From Siphonodentalium dalli (lineage: Eukaryota > Mollusca > Scaphopoda > Gadilida > Siphonodentaliidae): 64,000 nt of DNA. A program made the translations under genes and the position numbers. The stretch's first letter is position 1, and the number at the start of each line of letters is the position of its first letter. Below the pieces are notes generated by a model. It was not told the origin of the DNA, made no database searches, and worked only from the letters and a program-made list of their open reading frames with translations. The stretch spans positions 144,923,559 through 144,987,558 of the forward strand of contig CP136066.1 in NCBI GenBank assembly GCA_032622095.1, written 5' to 3'. Below, one piece after another: positions 34,220 through 45,410 of the stretch.

Positions 34220-35510
34220 CTAACCCCCCACTCACCGGGCACGGTGTTTCATTTAATCGGCCAACTTACACTACAATTGTCGAAATCAAAGGTGTGGGAC
34301 AGCTCTAGAATTGCGTTTTTATAGCGAAAAAGCTATGCACATAAGCAAACTTGGTATTATCAAGCTTATATTTAGCATCTATTCCAGAACATAAATGTAT
34401 TCATTCGAACGAAGCTGCTGTTTTTTCATGTACACACAGAGGCCGGTTAAAACACACATGCAAAAGTACCATTATAGTGTTTTCCCTGCGATTGCTATTT
34501 GTTCACAAGTCTCTGGTGCAGAAAATATTACTATTGACAGTATTGAGCAATTCGAGACCTTGACGTGACACAATCAATTGGAGCGAGGAGAACAGTTTAA
34601 AAAAATCATATCCGTTTAACACGACAACGCGATATGCCAAAGCTGACCAAAGATGATTGGGGTGGGGTTGACAGGGGTGCAGTATACCTCCCATATATGG
34701 AGTAGCCAAATATCATTGCCAATCAAAACGAAAACATATAGAATCGAATCTGAATGATCATTTCTTTCAGCAATGGTATTTCAGTATTTCGGGGTCCAAC
34801 AGAAGGGAAAAAAATTGTCTCGCATTTACGCAATGACGCTCATAAAAATAATCCCACACTATTTCCAGTTATCTAGATATCCAGTTAGAGAGAAATTCCA
34901 CAATTTATTCACTATATCTATCGTGGCGTGTATATTTCTTAAACTTGCATTCAAAAGGATAAAATAGTAATCTTACATTAGGGGAAGCAGTGAATTATTA
35001 TTGGGAGTACAATAAATCAATCGCATCACTATTTCGAGTAACAGTATATAACGGCACCAGGAACAGCTTCCGAGTAACAAGTGACTATTACGAGTAACAG
35101 AAGGAAGCAAAATTGTCTCGCGTTTACGCAATGACGCATGATCACGCATCGTTAAAATAATCATCCGCATCTCACTCGAGGAGAAACCCGCACGCTACAC
35201 AGAACAGTTAACTATTGTCCATTTAGCTCCTTTAAATGTCTTATCAGCTGTAATCAACATAGTTAAGAATATATTGGAACAGCATATATACATGGCACCA
35301 CTTCTTGACAGGGTTCCTCGAATGGTGTCCTGCGTTTTCGGAAGTCATCTATCCAATGGAGCTTTCTACAGAGGCCACGCCCACTGGTAATAAGACTTGC
35401 ACTTGCCCTTATGTTAACTAGCCGAAACAGACTCATGTATATACAGTTTGATTTGAAAAACAAATTATTTATTAATGAACTCTGATCTGTTGAACAAAAC
35501 AAAATTTGTT
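34220..35510. other. Unannotated, with a duplicated AATTGTCTCGC segment
   Basis: AATTGTCTCGCATTTACGCA (34816) and AATTGTCTCGCGTTTACGCA (35111) mark a small duplicated segment. No supported gene; a 64-codon frame at 34773 lacks features. Confidence 0.4.
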
Positions 35511-35725
35511 TCTAAGTTTTTAATTTTCTTTTTAGATTTTTAGATTGAAACTTTTTACATTTTTTGGAATTTAATTTAATTTAAAAAATTTATTTTTAAT
35601 TTTTTTAATTTTAAAGGTTCTTTTTAGAATTTTAGATTGAAACTTTTTGCGCAAAAATTTAAAATTTGAAGGAAAAAAAATTAATATAAATTTAATTTGT
35701 TTAAACATTTAAATTAATATTAAGG
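35511..35725. repeat. Very AT-rich low-complexity tract
   Basis: Mostly TTTAATTTTT and TTTTTAGATTTTTAGATTG variants. Confidence 0.85.
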
Positions 35726-35885
35726 CCGTTATAACATATGTCAGTGTACCCCGAGGCACCACATCAAATTTGGTTGAAAGCGGTCAAGGGCTCTGGAAGG
35801 AAAATCACGAACAGACCAGAACAGACAGACAGCTAGATCCCTGAAATCTTCATTATATCTAAACCAGTGAACACACATTCGTTTT
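35726..35885 (+). repeat. Dispersed repeat tail with ACAGACAGACAG
   Basis: TGGTTGAAAGCGGTCAAGGG, CTCTGGAAGGAAAA and a GACAGACAG run resemble the ends of the 7.1-9.5 kb family. Confidence 0.5.
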
Positions 35886-35893
35886 GCCCTTAA

Positions 35894-36386
35894 AGGTACG
35901 GTTGGCCTTGGCGGTGGGTATCCTGTGAAAATATTTACACCCGTCAAAAACCGCCACAAACAGAAAGAACATCAAAATGTAGACAGACTTTGTCCGAAAA
36001 CAAATAAGAAACATCGCATAAACAGTATGTTATTGTCATCTGTTTGACCATTGTTATGTAAACAAAAGCATACAAAGTTACTTTTCTGGTGTTTGTTTAT
36101 ATTATGATGGTAAACATAAAGAGCGTTCTTTGTTGGTGAATACCTGATATGGAACTATTAAAGAGCGTTTATGCCATTTGTGTGTGATTAGCCAGTAGCA
36201 TTGTGCTGTCTTCTGTAACACAATCAGGCTCTTGCTTAGGTAAATATAGTAGGTCTTTGTGATAACATGCTGTTTACGCGATGGTCATGGTATATATGAA
36301 CGAAACTGCATGCGTTTTAATGTTTTTCTGTTTACGGTGATTGGAACAAATATGAATATTTTCGACAACTAAGGCCTCACGTGCAT
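35894..36386 (-). mobile_element. TTAA MITE, 493 bp
   Basis: AGGTACGGTTGGCC to CACGTGCAT with TTAA at 35890-35893 and 36387-36390. Uninterrupted. Confidence 0.9.
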
Positions 36387-36390
36387 TTAA

Positions 36391-37010
36391 ATGTGAAAAT
36401 TATGACAAGTGTCATGTTAAATGAAAAACATTGTTATAATCATGGATAAATTTATAACACCATGGCGCAAATATAAATCTCAGTATATTATGATTTGACA
36501 ACAAAAAAGTTGTTTGAATATAGCCAATTTAACACTGAATGTATGCATGGATATCAAAATTAGGGTGAAGAAAGATGGCAGCTGAATTATCAATGCAGCC
36601 ATTGGCCGGCTCAGTCGATGATTGGTCGAAAATATCTGCTTATACTTATTTGATTGACAGCTGTGGAAAGGTCCATTGGATTTAACGTACACAATGCAAG
36701 AATGCATTGTCCTGCAGTGGTGGCAGTGCTGTAACGACGACACGATAGCAAACAAAATATGTATAGCCTTTCTACAAAATACATGTAAACGCAGACAATT
36801 TACCCGGAACAGTCCCTGACTAAAATCCGAGGCAAAAATAGTCCCCGACCAAAAAAGGTACACGTCTATTTCTCGCCATGTGAATGACCGTTAAGAGTAT
36901 CAGGCGACGGTCTAATCATATGTAGGAAGTCTTATAACAAAGGGCATGCCATTGACTCAATTGGATTGCCTTATGCACATCAATACCATACATAGTAACA
37001 CATGTTACAG
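36391..37010. other. Unannotated
   Basis: A 127-codon minus frame (36480-36863) is Cys/His/Phe-rich without a recognisable domain or splice context, so I do not call it a gene. Confidence 0.35.
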
Positions 37011-37013
37011 TTA

Positions 37014-37924
37014 CCACACCGTATTACCGATCCGGATTACCACCGGTCACGATGCGGATCACTACCGGCTGTTTTGACAAAAGCGTGCCACGTGGCATCA
37101 TTGTAGTTGGATAATTTTCGCCCTACATTCTGTGGAAGGTGTGAATTTTTTCTCCCTTCGTGTATAGGAGTAACTGGGCTAGCGGAGGACGCCGATAAAT
37201 CTGATAAGTATACAATATATGTTCACTTATTCTTATACTTGTAACGCATGTTTACCATTGTGTTTCATTATTTCGAGCAGTAGCTGATATGGATGGTTCA
37301 TGTTTTATTTCTTTATGCGGTATTCTCGTGGTACGAACATATAGACCATTTACTAAGTCATTCGCATAATGTACACGTTTGTATGTTCGATTTGTGGCCA
37401 TTTGGGACGTTTTGAACATAGATACCCGTGAAATGAACGGGTACGGATCTGTACCGGCAGATCTGTACAAAATAGTGAACGATGCCGATCCGCATCCTGT
37501 TTTTTGGAACCCATGAGTATGGAAATCGATACTACGCGTTTAATTTACATTCAACATGACAAACCATATTGCCATTTTGTACAGTTATGGACATTCTTGT
37601 ATACGCAACAGAAATAAGAGAAAATTCCATGCATTTGCATCATGTATTGTGCCAATGAAGATAAATAATGGGCCACGTGCAACTAGATCCTAGTAACATA
37701 TGCTACCTCTAAGGTTATCGTAGGCGATTATTGTATATTTTCTTGGCGTGGCCATTTTCTAATGTATGTAAGAAAGACGGCGGCAACAAACTTTGTGTGG
37801 GTTACATTCAGATATATAATATAATTAACGTTTTAGTCGACCTACCGTTACACAAATTGCCACTTTCAGCCGGTAGTGATCCGCATCGTGACCGGTGGTA
37901 ATCCGGATCGGTAATACGGTGTGG
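37014..37924. mobile_element. 911-bp element with 58-bp perfect terminal inverted repeats
   Basis: Left end CCACACCGTATTACCGATCC through ACTACCGGCTG (37014-37071) is the exact complement of 37867-37924. TTA is present on both sides (37011-37013 and 37925-37927), which suits a PIF/Harbinger relative. The interior has only a 72-codon minus frame (37252-37470), so it is non-autonomous. Confidence 0.92.
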
Positions 37925-37927
37925 TTA

Positions 37928-39315
37928 CACACACGTGTGGCTAACCATAGCTGATGTTGGGGAATGTATTCACACAATCCGTTTTAATTGAAACAGGTCT
38001 TTTTGGAACGAATCGACATGCAGTATTCATATCTAATGTCAAATTGGCCGGCTATGGAATCCCTTTGAAAGGGTCTGTTAAAAATCATTCCTCGTCGAAA
38101 TATGGCACTTTAGTTTGATGATCATAATAATATTTCCAGGAAGATGTGACGGGCTGTTTACAGAAACTAAAAACATGCCCAGTTCAGAAACTCTTCTGCA
38201 GCAGACTAAAAAAAGTTGTGGTGCAAATATACAATGGCATGGAACCTGGTCCAGACACCAAGCATGGAAGCCTATATAAGCCGGGGCCCCCAACAAAAAT
38301 TAACCTATATAGCGTTACGTGATCAACAAGTTAAACTATGCAGCACCGACAACCAGGGAATACAGGGACCTGCATGTCAGTGCCACCTACACAGGGGACA
38401 TTTTTAGGTGACGCGGTGAGCAGTAATGGTGAACTGAGGGAAAGATGCAGCAATAAATAGTGTGTTTGATTTGTTTATATGGCTCCCAAGTTGAATATAT
38501 TAGTGGAATCGGAATAGTCATGGACTGTCTCTAAAATGTGACAATTACTCTTATTACCCAAAGCGTTATCACACAGTAGAAGAATTTGCCAGATTCTACT
38601 GACTTTTGGATATAAAATGTATGTTTTACTGGCTCCCCAAGTTGTCGATAAAATTGATTTTTCCATCGTAAATCCTAACGAAAAACATTCCAAAAATGAG
38701 ACCAGACAGCACGTGTTTCGCCTAACAGAGCTCGCAAAAATCCCCAGAAGAACTACGCCTATCTCCAGGCAGCCATGTCCTGTCAACAGCTTCTTGTTTA
38801 TATTATATTATAATAAACATTATGCGTGGGAAACTATTGGACATAACACTGCCCAGTCATTCAAAAGTGGAAAACATGGGTTTGCAAAGTGGGTGGGCAA
38901 GATAAAATGTTGGTCACCTCCCTTGCAGCGGTCGGTTAATGGACGTCTCTCCGTGTTTACATTCCGGTTAACAAGGAAGGAATCATCGTATTTCTACAGA
39001 CTATGGACAACGTTTTTGTATTCACAATATCCTAAGGATTGTTCCAATTTGTTTGGATGTACTCGTTGGACTTTTGCCTTCCTGGTATGTCGACTAATTC
39101 TTAATTTTTTGAACTTTTCATGTGACAACCGAAGTCATAACTTACGCCCAAACAGACAGCAAGGCGAAGATTGATATACGTGTCACGTGCCTTCAAGTCA
39201 GCCCAATCGCTATTGACTTCGACCCAAATAGTCACGAAACTTGGACACCGAGCCGCAGTGCACTCACGCACGAAGCATATCACTGACCGTTAGCATTTAT
39301 TGATTGATTGATTGA
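37928..39315. other. Upstream of the intact LINE; possible 5' UTR near its end
   Basis: A 185-codon frame (38617-39174) has no recognisable domain. The LINE 5' end and left target duplication could not be located: I find no copy of the sequence after 45146 here. The last bases contain (ATTG)n. Confidence 0.35.
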
Positions 39316-41229
39316 ATGGTCGAACCAACAGTGCTCCATTCAGCGATGTCAACAACAATACAACCAACGCCAAAACAATCCACTATGACCAGTGACAATC
39401 CAGATAACCTGGGCACCGTTTTCATAGACCCGATCACGGGGGCTACAATTATGGACATTTCTCACCAATATCTTGGAAAACAATTAGGGGACACACATCG
39501 GCCCAATACGAATAGCCTACAACAAGTATTCATGGGGGTCCCAACATGTGACCCGGAAGATATACAAACTGCTATCAACCAGCTTAAGTTGGCTGAAACT
39601 GACCCTACGAACAACGTAGCTACAGCATTGGCAGTAACGTCGTGCCTCAAGTTCATCAGCAGCACGCCGAGAGATGTCTTGATTAGGGAAATCGTCACCA
39701 TATCTGACAAAAATCCGTCAACCCTGAACAAAATGAGGGATGTGGTATTCTCAGAGGTCAAAGCCCACAAGTCGTTTGCATACAAGCAGAACACCTATCT
39801 CAAACAGAGACGAACAAAGGAAGGGTGCACCCAACTCCACGACAAAATAGCTGCTGACATATATAATTTAATGCTATATCTAGTTGACACGGACACACCC
39901 ATAGGGGAGATGCTGAGCAAACCCACACCTTCGCTATCTTCTATCAGGGATGACACCGTCTTGGCACCAAGATACTCTGACATCGCGGAGATAAAGTCAG
40001 AATCCGATTACTTCAATGCCAAAATTATCCAACTGTTGACAGAAAATGCTGAGAGAAGTCAGAAAATTCTTGATGAAATTCCTAATATCAAAGAATCCGT
40101 ATCAAATTTGGAAGTGAGAATACATCAGGTCGAACAAGGATCAACACATAAAACGGATACTGACAACATCCACAGTAAGCTTCGTGAAATTCAGAACTCG
40201 ATGGGGGGTATAGAAATGGCCATATCTGATAACACTAGGAAGTTGGAAGCAAATGAACGCAGATCAGAGTGTCTCGCCGATGAAAAGTGCGACGGAGTGG
40301 CCGAATGCAGCGCAAAAATTAAAGATATTAAGGACGACATAGTGAATTCTATTGTGCATGCCCAATCTGTATGTAGTGTGGTTAACAGGAATACTGGATC
40401 AATCAACACATTAAATCACAGGGTTAATAAAATAACACAAAGTAAGGCTGAGTCTGAGAATGAGTCATACAAAAATTCTGAAAACTTTGAAAAACTGACG
40501 ACAGCAATACGTGTGTTTGGTGACTCTGTATGTGATAAATTGGACGAATTCTGTGCCCACATAGAGGAGGTGGTAGTAAACCTAGCATCAGAGAGAAATG
40601 TAAGTGGTGAATTTGATGATACCACCCAGGATCACACCAACGACAACTACAATAGTGACTATCCAGAGTTCCCCACAGGCAACAACGAACAAACATGGGA
40701 ACATGAACACAAAACTTCAACAGACTGGTCTTCCTATCGTTCACAATCCAAGCGAGACAACTCTAACTCTACGTCTTTTCGTGAGAGCATGGGTGACAAC
40801 ACTGACTATCAGCAAATGCGTGATGACGAGGAAGAGCAGGACATCGGCTGGACGCGCGTTAATCGTGGAGGGAAACGTAACGAGAAAAGAAATGATAGAC
40901 GTCGAAACTCAGAGCCCGAAAGCAGGAGAGACGATGCGAATGTATACCGCACTTCAAACGAATATCCTCTAGACACCACACGCCTCTTTGTTTCGTACAT
41001 TCCAGACCATTTTTCTGCCGAGACTTTGGCTCACTATATGTTTGACATGAATGTTAAGTTCACTGTAGTTCGTATGTTCCGTTTGCGCGGCAACGGAGTT
41101 CTCTCCGCCAGAATCAACGTTGATGTGAACGATGCCATGTTTTGTAAGGGTCCAGAGTGCTGGCCAAAATTTGTAACCTGTTCTGACTGGATCCCATATA
41201 GGCAATATAGAGATCAGTTTCACAACTGA
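39316..41229 (+). CDS. LINE ORF1 protein
   Basis: 637 residues from the first ATG. N-terminal third Thr/Pro/Asn-rich, then helical. Residues of roughly 235-430 look like a coiled coil (heptad-like stretches such as IPNIKESVSNLEVRIHQVEQ), followed by a polar Asp/Asn/Ser region and a basic cluster (GGKRNEKRNDRRRN, about 527-540). The C-terminal 80 residues (TTRLFVSYIPDHFSAETLAH onward) look like an RRM-type or related fold. Known role of such proteins: they coat LINE RNA as trimers or oligomers and act as nucleic-acid chaperones. The coiled-coil plus RRM layout fits many animal LINE ORF1 proteins. No gag-type CCHC knuckles were seen. It is followed by ORF2 after 79 bp; how ORF2 is translated cannot be told from the sequence. 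Confidence 0.85.
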   Translation: MVEPTVLHSAMSTTIQPTPKQSTMTSDNPDNLGTVFIDPITGATIMDISHQYLGKQLGDTHRPNTNSLQQVFMGVPTCDPEDIQTAINQLKLAETDPTNNVATALAVTSCLKFISSTPRDVLIREIVTISDKNPSTLNKMRDVVFSEVKAHKSFAYKQNTYLKQRRTKEGCTQLHDKIAADIYNLMLYLVDTDTPIGEMLSKPTPSLSSIRDDTVLAPRYSDIAEIKSESDYFNAKIIQLLTENAERSQKILDEIPNIKESVSNLEVRIHQVEQGSTHKTDTDNIHSKLREIQNSMGGIEMAISDNTRKLEANERRSECLADEKCDGVAECSAKIKDIKDDIVNSIVHAQSVCSVVNRNTGSINTLNHRVNKITQSKAESENESYKNSENFEKLTTAIRVFGDSVCDKLDEFCAHIEEVVVNLASERNVSGEFDDTTQDHTNDNYNSDYPEFPTGNNEQTWEHEHKTSTDWSSYRSQSKRDNSNSTSFRESMGDNTDYQQMRDDEEEQDIGWTRVNRGGKRNEKRNDRRRNSEPESRRDDANVYRTSNEYPLDTTRLFVSYIPDHFSAETLAHYMFDMNVKFTVVRMFRLRGNGVLSARINVDVNDAMFCKGPECWPKFVTCSDWIPYRQYRDQFHN

Positions 41230-41308
41230 ACATGTCCGACAGTCGTTATTTTAAAGAGGATGCCAATCAAATTCTTTCATCATTCAAATTTAATTATAAT
41301 AACTCAAA

Positions 41309-44300
41309 ATGTTGAATTTCTTAACGTGGAACTGCACTGGTCTTTTGTCCAGTACTTTGTATCTGAGTGAAATTTTTAGAGAACTTGATATAGACATATG
41401 TGGAGTGTCGGAGCACTGGCTACACAATCACAATGCTCACATCATCAATACCATAAACTCTAATTACAGTTATCACGTGGTATGCGATTGCTCACAACGT
41501 TTGCCAATGCAACGAGGTAGATTCAAAGGTGGAGTATTGTTAATGTGGAAAGCAAAATACAATGATTGCATCACAATTCTCGATTTAAATGATGACAGGA
41601 TATGTGGTATCCAATTTAAAATTTCAGATAGCACATTTTGGTATATATTTCAGGTCTACTTCCCCTCAACGAACTACACTGACACCTTTTACAAAGAATA
41701 CCTGCATAAGCTAAAGGACCTTCGCGATATTTACTCTGTCCTTGGGCAAGTGATTTTCATGGGTGATTTTAATGGAAATCTCAACAAACGTAACTCGCGC
41801 AATCTTGAATTTGCAAAATGCTTTCAAAAATGTAAATTAATCTCTATAAACAGCAACGCTATTTGCAGAGGGGCACAATCGACTTTCGTACCCGCGGTGG
41901 GTGGCGTCGGAACAACCATTGATCATATTCTTATTTCGATGCATAGTATACATAGGATATCTCATGCAGAAGTACTAGATGACGCCGCACTGAACGTTTC
42001 CAACCACCGACCGATATTCATGAGACTGGAATGTAACCAATACGAATCAGAACCAAACCGGAAGCCTCTCAATTACAATTATAATTGGGATAAGATACAA
42101 ACATCACCTGAAATAATAATTAATTACCAGGCAATGTTGAACTCAAACTTTTCGTATAGCGCAATCGACAGTGTTGAGAACCTTAATCAGTGCTACGATC
42201 GCCTAGTTGGAACCATACACGAAGCTGCAAGAGAAACAATCCCTTCCAAAACATTCAACCGTCACCTTAAACCATTTTGGGATAATACTTTAACTTTACT
42301 ACACAAAGATATGAAACTGAATAGACGCGCATGGCTCGCAGCCGGTAGACCCCGCGACATAAACGACCCAACGTATCAGAGATACAAGGAATCAAAACGT
42401 CTATTTCGTCAGCGTCTCAGACAATCCAATGAGAAACATCTACGCGATGTCGACCAAAAGTTCGACAAATTGGCCGAAGTTGACATCAACAGTTTCTTTA
42501 GAGAGTTTAACAAGAGACGCTCCAGTAGAGGGGCGACATCCGACAACTTATTTGAAATTGATGGCTCTACACTTAGGGAACCTGCACAAATAATTGACGC
42601 ATGGGCTGATTATGTGGAGACACTTTATTCTCCCCTTGATGATGGCACATTCAACCCTTCACATTTTCAAGCTGTTAACTCCCGATTCACGGATCTGTGC
42701 AATCGCGATGACCCTTCTGATCTTGATTCATTGCTCACGTATGGTATCACAAAGGAAGAGGTCAAATGTGCACTCAACACTGTCAAAAGAGGCAAAGCCC
42801 CAGGAACCGACAATATCTCCTATGAACATTTAATATATGGAGGGGAATCTCTTCTATATAATGTCGCACGCATATTATCCAAAATGTTGGAATTCAACCA
42901 CATTCCAGATCAAGCCAAACGCGGAATCATGATACCCCTACATAAGGGAGGGAACAAAAGCAAAACAAAGTTCGACAACTATCGTACCATAACGTTACTC
43001 CCCGTGTTGTATAAACTACTGGAGAAAATAATTTTACTTCGTATAGAATCCGTCACACCAGAGTTGATAAAAGTACACCCACTTCAGAATGGCTTCCAGA
43101 AAGGGGTAAGCAGCATGAATACGTCTTTCATGATCCATGAGAGCATCGCGTATACCTTGGAAAAGCATAGTCCCCTATTCTCATGTTTTCTGGACACTCG
43201 CAAGGCATTCGACACTGTTTGGATTAACGGGCTACTCATAAAACTGTACGATAGAGGATTCTCCGGTAAAATATGGCACATTTTTAAAGCTTTATTACTG
43301 AATACCAAGTGTGCAGTCCGCTTTAATAACCGCACATCGAGATTGGTCGACACGCAACAAGGTACCAAACCAGGAAGCATTCTTTCTCCTCTATTTTATA
43401 TGATATTTATTGATGACCTGTTGTATCAGCTTGAGTCGTGTCAGTATGGTCTGTCTTTGAACTCTATTAGTTGTGCCTGGCCCACCCAGGCGGACGATAT
43501 GACACTATTGTCAGTTACAGTGCCAGGTCTACAGTTCCTTTGTGATATATGTACCAAATACTCAAAGACATGGAGGTTTATGTACAACCAAGATAAATGT
43601 AAAGTGGTCGTCTTCAATGAACTTGAAACCCTGCGTAAACACAGAACACACAATCAGTGGAATATTTGTGATAAACCAGTAATGGAGTCCGATAATATCA
43701 AACATCTCGGCATTGTGTTGCACAGAAACAATCACGTAACTCAATTTAGCGATATCATACGAGACAAAATTCGGTCAGTTTATCTCATGTTAAGCAACGC
43801 TGGGATGTATTCAGGGGCAATATCTCCTCCTAGCTCGAAAATTATATATGAATCAATAGTCATGCCAACCAGCCTTTACGGTTCCGAACTGTTGTGCAAC
43901 ATATCATCAGCAAACGTGCTAAAACTAGAAAGAGCCCACAGATTTTGCTTGAAACAAATGCAAGGACTCCCACCACGTACTAGAACAGATGTCGTTCAGG
44001 GACTTATGGGAATAGGCACACTTGTTTCCATCATAGACAAACGCAAACTCACTTTTTTTGCTAATCTCTGTCATACGCGTGATGACAAAAACTCAAAAAA
44101 GGTCTTCCAATCAAGATTAAATGACCACTTCACACATGGTAATCTTGGAGACTCATCATTCATATGTGAGATAAGAGATGTCGCTAACATATATGGTCTG
44201 TATGATTACATTATAGAGTATGTACAGAACGGCACCTTCCCATCAAAAGATATATGGAAAACCTTAGTGAAATCTAATATATATCTTAAACAAGAGCAAG

Positions 44301-44770
44301 CTTGGATATACAGAATGGAACAGGACGTGTCACTCGCCTCATTTTCAAACTGCTATACAACCTTAAATGTATCACCACTTTGGAATTTATGTCGAACCTC
44401 TCCTTTTCTGAAAAAAGAATGTATAATTGTGGGCAAGCTTCTTGCACAATCTATGATCCCGGAACTGGGAAAGTGCCACCTATGCAGCTCAACGTATAAC
44501 AATGTTGTCGAACATGTCATTATTCACTGTTCTAATAACACCTTGATCATAATAATGAATGATATATGGTATTCCATTCTTAATAACTTCAGCATCGCGT
44601 GCTTTTTGGCTATCGATGAGATGCCCAGCCGAGAACAGTTAATGGTATTTCTGGCATGTGTGCCACCAGTAGTCAGCCGTCACATCGATTCACTGAATGA
44701 TTTCATAGTGTTTCTTGTCAAAAGGACTTCCTTATTATGGAAAAAGTTCTCGTCAACTTTACTCCAATGA
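41309..44770 (+). CDS. LINE ORF2: AP-endonuclease / reverse transcriptase
   Basis: 1153 residues, uninterrupted. Endonuclease (about 1-235): FLTWNCTGLLSS at the start, FMGDFNGNL near 150, TIDHILIS near 208 and SNHRPI near 230, the usual catalytic residues of APE-type LINE nucleases. RT (about 480-800): GKAPGTDNISYEHL, NYRTITLLPVLYKLLEK, NGFQKGVSSMNTSF, FLDTRKAFDTVW with the first catalytic Asp near 628, QGTKPGSILSPLFYMIFIDD, and the active-site box QADDMTLLS near 727. The C-terminus ends with a CCHC knuckle (CHLCSSTYNNVVEHVIIHC, about 1056-1074). No RNase H domain was seen. The protein nicks target DNA and copies LINE RNA at the nick (target-primed reverse transcription). Odd: the residue before ADD is Gln rather than Tyr or Phe, and is His in the 13983 copy. 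The intact length suggests recent or present activity. Confidence 0.93.
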   Translation: MLNFLTWNCTGLLSSTLYLSEIFRELDIDICGVSEHWLHNHNAHIINTINSNYSYHVVCDCSQRLPMQRGRFKGGVLLMWKAKYNDCITILDLNDDRICGIQFKISDSTFWYIFQVYFPSTNYTDTFYKEYLHKLKDLRDIYSVLGQVIFMGDFNGNLNKRNSRNLEFAKCFQKCKLISINSNAICRGAQSTFVPAVGGVGTTIDHILISMHSIHRISHAEVLDDAALNVSNHRPIFMRLECNQYESEPNRKPLNYNYNWDKIQTSPEIIINYQAMLNSNFSYSAIDSVENLNQCYDRLVGTIHEAARETIPSKTFNRHLKPFWDNTLTLLHKDMKLNRRAWLAAGRPRDINDPTYQRYKESKRLFRQRLRQSNEKHLRDVDQKFDKLAEVDINSFFREFNKRRSSRGATSDNLFEIDGSTLREPAQIIDAWADYVETLYSPLDDGTFNPSHFQAVNSRFTDLCNRDDPSDLDSLLTYGITKEEVKCALNTVKRGKAPGTDNISYEHLIYGGESLLYNVARILSKMLEFNHIPDQAKRGIMIPLHKGGNKSKTKFDNYRTITLLPVLYKLLEKIILLRIESVTPELIKVHPLQNGFQKGVSSMNTSFMIHESIAYTLEKHSPLFSCFLDTRKAFDTVWINGLLIKLYDRGFSGKIWHIFKALLLNTKCAVRFNNRTSRLVDTQQGTKPGSILSPLFYMIFIDDLLYQLESCQYGLSLNSISCAWPTQADDMTLLSVTVPGLQFLCDICTKYSKTWRFMYNQDKCKVVVFNELETLRKHRTHNQWNICDKPVMESDNIKHLGIVLHRNNHVTQFSDIIRDKIRSVYLMLSNAGMYSGAISPPSSKIIYESIVMPTSLYGSELLCNISSANVLKLERAHRFCLKQMQGLPPRTRTDVVQGLMGIGTLVSIIDKRKLTFFANLCHTRDDKNSKKVFQSRLNDHFTHGNLGDSSFICEIRDVANIYGLYDYIIEYVQNGTFPSKDIWKTLVKSNIYLKQEQAWIYRMEQDVSLASFSNCYTTLNVSPLWNLCRTSPFLKKECIIVGKLLAQSMIPELGKCHLCSSTYNNVVEHVIIHCSNNTLIIIMNDIWYSILNNFSIACFLAIDEMPSREQLMVFLACVPPVVSRHIDSLNDFIVFLVKRTSLLWKKFSSTLLQ

Positions 44771-45146
44771 CACCGAGTTACCATCTGTCATTTAACCCCA
44801 GAGAATGCAACAAGCGTCCCCATTGACAACAACCGATATGCATTGATATCCCACTCACCCCAACCACATAGACGTGGGATCTACCAACCCTGTAATGTGT
44901 ATGGAAAAGCCAATAATAACGAAATATAATACTAATTTACTCCTTACTTATATATTCTTACTTTATTGGCACGAACCACAGAGTGAATGAGACGGGTGTA
45001 TGAACATTGATGAATGAATGTCTTATAAACTGTAAAATTTTACTTAACTTACCATTGTGTATTTTAATGTTAACATTTATGACTGTATGTATAAATTATA
45101 TAAGCGCTCTTCATGATTGGAGGAAATAAAGGCATATATATATATA
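44771..45146 (+). other. LINE 3' UTR and (TA)n tail
   Basis: Ends GATTGGAGGAAATAAAGGCA then (TA)n. The AATAAAG-(TA)n end is shared by all three copies and is probably what the reverse transcriptase recognises. Confidence 0.75.
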
Positions 45147-45338
45147 CAGGTATTTGAAAGCAAATACCAGTAGCACCGTTACTAGTGCAACAACAGAACA
45201 TTTTACTTTTCATGTCGTTCGCTTTGGCAAATATGCATGTTGTATGCATGTTAGCGTCCATATTCTGGCCCCGTGTGGTTTTCTATTACGAAATGCCTGC
45301 AAAACATAACCATGTAAACTTGCCATTGTACGAACATA
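45147..45338 (+). mobile_element. Right half of a TAA MITE cut by the LINE
   Basis: AGTAGCACCGTTAC, GCAAATATGCATGTT, TCCATATTCTGGC and GAAATGCCTGCAAAA match 25107-25285. The end is decayed (GTACGAACATAT). Confidence 0.8.
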
Positions 45339-45410
45339 TCCTCAGATGCCCTCAAGGATCTCTCTATGTGAACACAATGTTATTGAATTCCGCAGATCAA
45401 ACAATAAATG

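Larger units (their letters stand above)
39316..45146 (+). mobile_element. LINE retrotransposon with two intact ORFs
   Basis: ORF1 (637 aa) and ORF2 (1153 aa) are both open, separated by 79 bp. A 3' UTR of about 375 bp ends in AATAAAGGC plus (TA)n and no poly(A) tail. The 5' boundary is uncertain and may lie upstream of 39316. Two truncated relatives are at 10262 and 13983. It sits in a copy of the TAA MITE, whose right half follows. Confidence 0.92.

Noticed and set aside
38617-39174. 185-codon ORF upstream of the LINE as a third LINE ORF
   Set aside because: No recognisable domain, no start context, and absent from the truncated relatives so untestable here.
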